NCBI RefSeq assembly: GCF_000146065.2
Contig: NC_020449.1
Coordinates: 744,001 to 808,000, forward strand
Length of the DNA stretch: 64,000 nucleotides
Direction: 5' to 3'
Origin: Candidatus Cloacimonas acidaminovorans str. Evry
GTDB lineage: Bacteria > Cloacimonadota > Cloacimonadia > Cloacimonadales > Cloacimonadaceae
Positions within the stretch are counted from its first letter, which is position 1. The number at the start of each line of letters is the position of its first letter. Of this stretch, positions 61,355 to 64,000 are shown one piece after another. The notes under the pieces were generated by a model that saw only the letters and a program-made list of their open reading frames with translations, was not told where the DNA came from and searched no databases. A program made the translations under genes and the position numbers.

Positions 61355-63115
61355 ATGAAAAAGGCAGTAGTAAGTGTATTTGGGTTTGTGTTGATAGCAG
61401 GTATTCTTTTTGCTCAACCTTGGATTTATGATTTTGGCACCGATATAAAATCCTATTCTAACCCTGAACATGGTTCTTTTAATTTTTTACCTCAACCTCT
61501 ATCAGGTGAAGATTTTATTAGAGTAGGTAGTAGTGGCAGTATCAATCTGGAAAATCCTGGTATAGCAGATTTTGGATCAGGTTCCGAATTAAGAATTGTA
61601 GCATCAAATACTGGTAATAGTACTAAGGCATCAATATATAATTATGAAGGTACTAATCTATTCTATATAAGATTTAATCTTCTTCTTGGTGATTTTGAAG
61701 GAGGGAATACAGCTAATTCAGGAACTTTTTATTTTGTTATGGGTAATAATGGTAATAGTAATTTCTCAAGTGATTCGGGCTATAACAGAGATTATTCTTT
61801 CACAATACTATCATTTACTTTTGGGGAATCCGGCTCTATAATAACACAATATCATTGGGGTCTTTCCAGTATTGGAACATTAAGTGGCAATCCAATAAGC
61901 CAAGGGACAAATTATTTAATAGAGATTTGGGGGAATAATACAGAATTTAATAAATCTTATTATAAAAATGGAACTTCTAACACCCTTAACCAAAATTATA
62001 TGCATTTATGGATTAATGGGGTAAAATATAGTTTAAAAAAGGCAAATATTGCTGACAATAAGGTTATAAATTCTTTTATGTTTTATGGTGCTGGCAGTAA
62101 CAATAATGTGGCTAATTGCTTTGTAGATAACATTGTTTATTCCAAAGCGCTTTATTCAAGTCCCTCTAATCAAGCGTCATTTTTTAGCAATCAAAATTGT
62201 TCCTCAAATTCAATTGAGCTAACCTGGACCCCTGGTAATGGTAATAAAAGAATTGTTATTTTAAGCACAAATAGCAATATTATAGCTCCTGAGGATGGAA
62301 CAGATCCGGAGGCGAATTCTGTTTTTGGCAGTAAAGGTCAGCAGGTTGTTTATAATGGCACTGGAAATTCTGTAACTGTTTCCGGTTTATCATCTTCTAC
62401 GACCTATTATGCAAAGGTATTTGAAGTTAACGGTTCCGGATTTGCAACTATGTATAATACAACAGGAAATACTATTCAAATAACTACTGCGGAAGATACT
62501 TTGCCGGTAGAGCTGTCCAATTTTAGGGCAGAATTAGATTATCGGAATAGGATTCAACTTATGTGGGTAACGCAATCGGAAACAAATCTTTTGGGGTATT
62601 ATATTTATAGAAACGATGTAGATGATGTTACAAATGCAGAATTGGTTTCACCTTTAATTGAAGCAACGAATAATACTTCTTTGCAATTGTATATTTATAC
62701 CGATGAAACAATAAACGAGGCAGGTAATTATCATTATTGGCTGCAATGTATTGATTATAACGGGAAGGAAAAGTTATTTGGTCCTTCAATTTGCAAGTAT
62801 GAGTTGCCGGTAACTGTTTCAGGAGCTGAAATTCCTTTGCGGGAAGGAATAACGAGTATTTTTCCCAATCCTTTTAATCCCTGCACCACTATCAGTTATG
62901 ATATGGATAATGCCGGTTTAATGGAATTGGCTATTTATAATATAAAGGGGCAGAAGGTTTGGGGAAAGATATTGGAACATAGCGGAAAAGGGAATTACAA
63001 ATATCTTTGGAATGGGTGTGATGAAAAAGGAAAGGAATGTAGTTCAGGGATTTATACTGTCATAATGCGATGTGGGGAAAGGAATTACATTAGAAAAATG
63101 ACAATACTGCAATAA
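61355..63115 (+). CDS. Secreted fibronectin-type protein with FlgD-like C-terminal sorting domain
   Basis: 586 aa from ATG 61355 (GAGGA 5-6 nt upstream; the frame extends to an implausible ATG 61304). Signal peptide MKKAVVSVFGFVLIAGILFAQ. Residues ~20-270 form a beta-rich domain with LRIVASNTGNSTKASIYNYE and LFYIRFNLLLGDFEG. A fibronectin III-like region follows (IELTWTPGNGNKRIVILS; SGLSSSTTYYAKVFEVNGSG), then ELSNFRAELDYRNRIQLMWV and a C-terminal FPNPFNPCTTISYDMDNAGL ... SSGIYTVIM sorting module as in the 64-2538 protein. Surface or secreted; function unknown. Confidence 0.88.
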   Translation: MKKAVVSVFGFVLIAGILFAQPWIYDFGTDIKSYSNPEHGSFNFLPQPLSGEDFIRVGSSGSINLENPGIADFGSGSELRIVASNTGNSTKASIYNYEGTNLFYIRFNLLLGDFEGGNTANSGTFYFVMGNNGNSNFSSDSGYNRDYSFTILSFTFGESGSIITQYHWGLSSIGTLSGNPISQGTNYLIEIWGNNTEFNKSYYKNGTSNTLNQNYMHLWINGVKYSLKKANIADNKVINSFMFYGAGSNNNVANCFVDNIVYSKALYSSPSNQASFFSNQNCSSNSIELTWTPGNGNKRIVILSTNSNIIAPEDGTDPEANSVFGSKGQQVVYNGTGNSVTVSGLSSSTTYYAKVFEVNGSGFATMYNTTGNTIQITTAEDTLPVELSNFRAELDYRNRIQLMWVTQSETNLLGYYIYRNDVDDVTNAELVSPLIEATNNTSLQLYIYTDETINEAGNYHYWLQCIDYNGKEKLFGPSICKYELPVTVSGAEIPLREGITSIFPNPFNPCTTISYDMDNAGLMELAIYNIKGQKVWGKILEHSGKGNYKYLWNGCDEKGKECSSGIYTVIMRCGERNYIRKMTILQ

Positions 63116-63118
63116 TAT

Positions 63119-63152
63119 TTCACGCAGATTTCGCAGATAACGCAGATTAAAG
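63119..63152. repeat. W1 arm, left of terminal GxxExxY array
   Basis: TTCACGCAGATTTCGCAGAT then AACGCAGATTAAAG, as at 55633. It begins four bases after the stop codon of the secreted protein gene. Confidence 0.88.
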
Positions 63153-63164
63153 AATTATAATATA

Positions 63165-63665
63165 ATGAATTTGAATGAGATAAGCTATCAAATTAGGGGT
63201 GCTGTTTTTGATGTATATAATGAACTGGGACCCGGATTACTGGAAAAAGTTTATGAACAAGCTCTTATTATTGAATTGCAGAATAAGGAGTTACAAGTTC
63301 AAAACCAAGTTCCTATAGAAGTTCTTTATAAAGGTTTTGATCTTGGTCTTATACTATATTTATCTTGAAAAAGACATAAATACATTACTAAACTTATATG
63401 GATTCCTACTTTCGCAGGAATGACAAGTGGCTTTTCTTTCAAGAAATAATATTCAATATCTTCTGGACTTATTTGGTAAATGAACAAGTGGTAATAGAAT
63501 TGAAATCGGTAGAAACATTATTACCTGTTCATCATAAGCAGCTAATAACATACTTGAAATTAGCAAAGAAACCTCTGGGCTTTTTTTATTAACTTCAATA
63601 CTGATTCCATCAAAGACAATATCATAAGAATAGCCAATGACAAAAATCATCCAGACCTTAAATAA
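63165..63665 (+). pseudogene. GxxExxY gene disrupted by a ~102-bp insertion and a frameshift
   Basis: Homologue of 55679/56151. Codons up to VLYKGFDLGL are intact; then ~102 bp of foreign sequence (63350-63451) brings stop TGA 63366-63368. The homology resumes at TTCAATATC (63452) but with local changes (TTCTGGACTTATTTGG for GGTTGGATTTATTGG). A further extra base lies in the CTTTTTTTATTAAC run near 63580. The C-terminal part is recognisable to TAA 63663-63665. The gene cannot make the full protein. Confidence 0.9.
63350..63451. mobile_element. Small palindrome-containing insertion (MITE-like)
   Basis: About 102 bp inserted in a GxxExxY gene, with possible TT duplication at the edges. It carries GGATTCCTACTTTCGCAGGA then ATGACA (63400-63425), a relative of 7556-7582 and 27546-27570, and weakly complementary ends (ATTTATCTTGAAAAAG and CTTTTCTTTCAAGAAATAAT). 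Confidence 0.65.
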
Positions 63666-63666
63666 T

Positions 63667-63728
63667 AAAATCTGCGAAATCAGCTTGAAGTGGGTTGCAC
63701 GCAGATTTCGCAGATAACGCAGATTAAA
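63667..63728. repeat. W1 tandem junction, terminal array
   Basis: AAAATCTGCGAAATCAGC, TTGAAGTGGGTTG, CACGCAGATTTCGCAGATAA, CGCAGATTAAAG: one base different from the junction at 56076-56138. Confidence 0.9.
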
Positions 63729-63741
63729 GATTTATAATATA

Positions 63742-64000
63742 ATGAATTTGAACGAGATAAGCTATCAAATTAGGGGTGCTGTTTTTGATGTATATAATGA
63801 ACTGGGACCCGGATTACTGGAAAATGTTTACGAACAAGCTCTTATTATTGAATTGCAGAATAAGGAGTTACAAGTTCAAAACCAAGTTCCTATAGAAGTT
63901 CTTTATAAAGGTTTTGATCTTGATCTTCAATATCGGTTGGATTTATTGGTAAATGAACAAGTGGTAATAGAATTGAAATCCGTAGAAACATTATTACCTG
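63742..64000 (+). CDS. GxxExxY protein, cut by window edge
   Basis: First 86 codons of another copy: NEISYQIRGAVFDVYNELGP, GLLENVYEQALIIEL, LQVQNQVPIEVLYKGFDLDL, QYRLDLLVNEQVVIELKSVE. The PD-(D/E)XK-like core is intact. It shares QNQVPIEVLYK with the broken copy at 63165 rather than with 55679/56151 (QKQVPIEVLYR), so this array duplicated separately. The 3' end lies beyond the window. Confidence 0.9.
   Translation, partial: MNLNEISYQIRGAVFDVYNELGPGLLENVYEQALIIELQNKELQVQNQVPIEVLYKGFDLDLQYRLDLLVNEQVVIELKSVETLLP

Noticed and set aside
1-64000. tRNA, rRNA, riboswitch or replication origin
   Set aside because: No cloverleaf with a T-loop GGTTCGAATCC-type core, no rRNA-like stretch and no recognisable riboswitch core was seen while reading; a covariance-model scan would be needed to exclude short RNAs.

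Overview
This AT-rich 64 kb window is a large surface-polysaccharide (O-antigen or exopolysaccharide type) biosynthesis island, heavily invaded by short repeats and small mobile genes. Two large secreted proteins end in FlgD-like sorting domains (PNPF motif, then a G-I-Y strand). Together with the low GC, the four-helix-bundle genes and the GxxExxY genes, this suggests an uncultured anaerobic Gram-negative of the Cloacimonadota or a related Fibrobacterota-Chlorobi-Bacteroidota lineage. The taxon is inference; there is no rRNA or other marker gene here.

Layout. 64-6976 (minus strand): secreted beta-propeller protein, WecA/MraY-type initiating phosphoglycosyltransferase, a glycosyltransferase, a five-copy composite repeat, and a degenerate polysaccharide deacetylase. 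7-9.2 kb: repeat-rich gap with a gmd fragment, an unknown 148-aa gene under a striking hairpin, and a four-helix-bundle gene between inverted repeat arms. 9.2-15.7 kb: a CDP-3,6-dideoxyhexose pathway (rfbF, rfbG, epimerase, E1 rfbH, E3 reductase), an aminotransferase and a GT2. 15.8-21.7 kb: FemAB-like protein, broken acetyltransferase, Wzy, Wzx, glycosyltransferase. 21.7-26.6 kb: nucleotidyltransferase, LegB, LegC, GNAT and PglD-like genes for a diamino-trideoxy sugar, bracketed by matching repeat composites. 27-42.3 kb: a second 148-aa gene with the same leader, an AlgD-like dehydrogenase, four GT4 or GT-like genes, three ATP-grasp ligases, an AsnB-like protein, a deacetylase, an aminotransferase, a DUF354 protein and WecB. 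42.4-54.3 kb: acyltransferases, three deacetylases and a small acyl-chain module (ACP, acyl-AMP ligase, FabH-like KS, two ketoreductases), with a lipoprotein, a VanZ-like protein and two GxxExxY genes. 54.5-58.5 kb: WbpP-like epimerase, two tandem GxxExxY genes and a second initiating sugar transferase, enclosed by a mirrored ~150-bp composite inverted repeat. 58.5-64 kb: REP sequences with a broken REP-associated transposase, an IS1182-type insertion sequence, a secreted fibronectin-like protein and another GxxExxY tandem array.

How it works together. Nucleotide-sugar genes make a CDP-dideoxyhexose, an NDP-diacetamido-trideoxyhexose, a uronic acid and HexNAc epimers. Two initiating transferases could load undecaprenyl phosphate; glycosyltransferases extend the unit; Wzx flips it and Wzy polymerises it. 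Deacetylases, acetyltransferases, ATP-grasp/AsnB-like ligases and the ACP module probably decorate it with acyl or amide groups.

The most unusual content is a grammar of short repeat words (period about 7-12 nt, at least eight families, called W1-W8 in the entries). They assemble into inverted arms around four-helix-bundle or PD-(D/E)XK-like GxxExxY genes, occur as empty arm pairs, form mirrored multi-word inverted repeats, and have invaded coding sequence in frame (legC, and the C-termini of several genes). A second candidate novelty is an RBS-occluding hairpin, supported by a covarying inner stem, in front of both copies of the unknown 148-aa gene.
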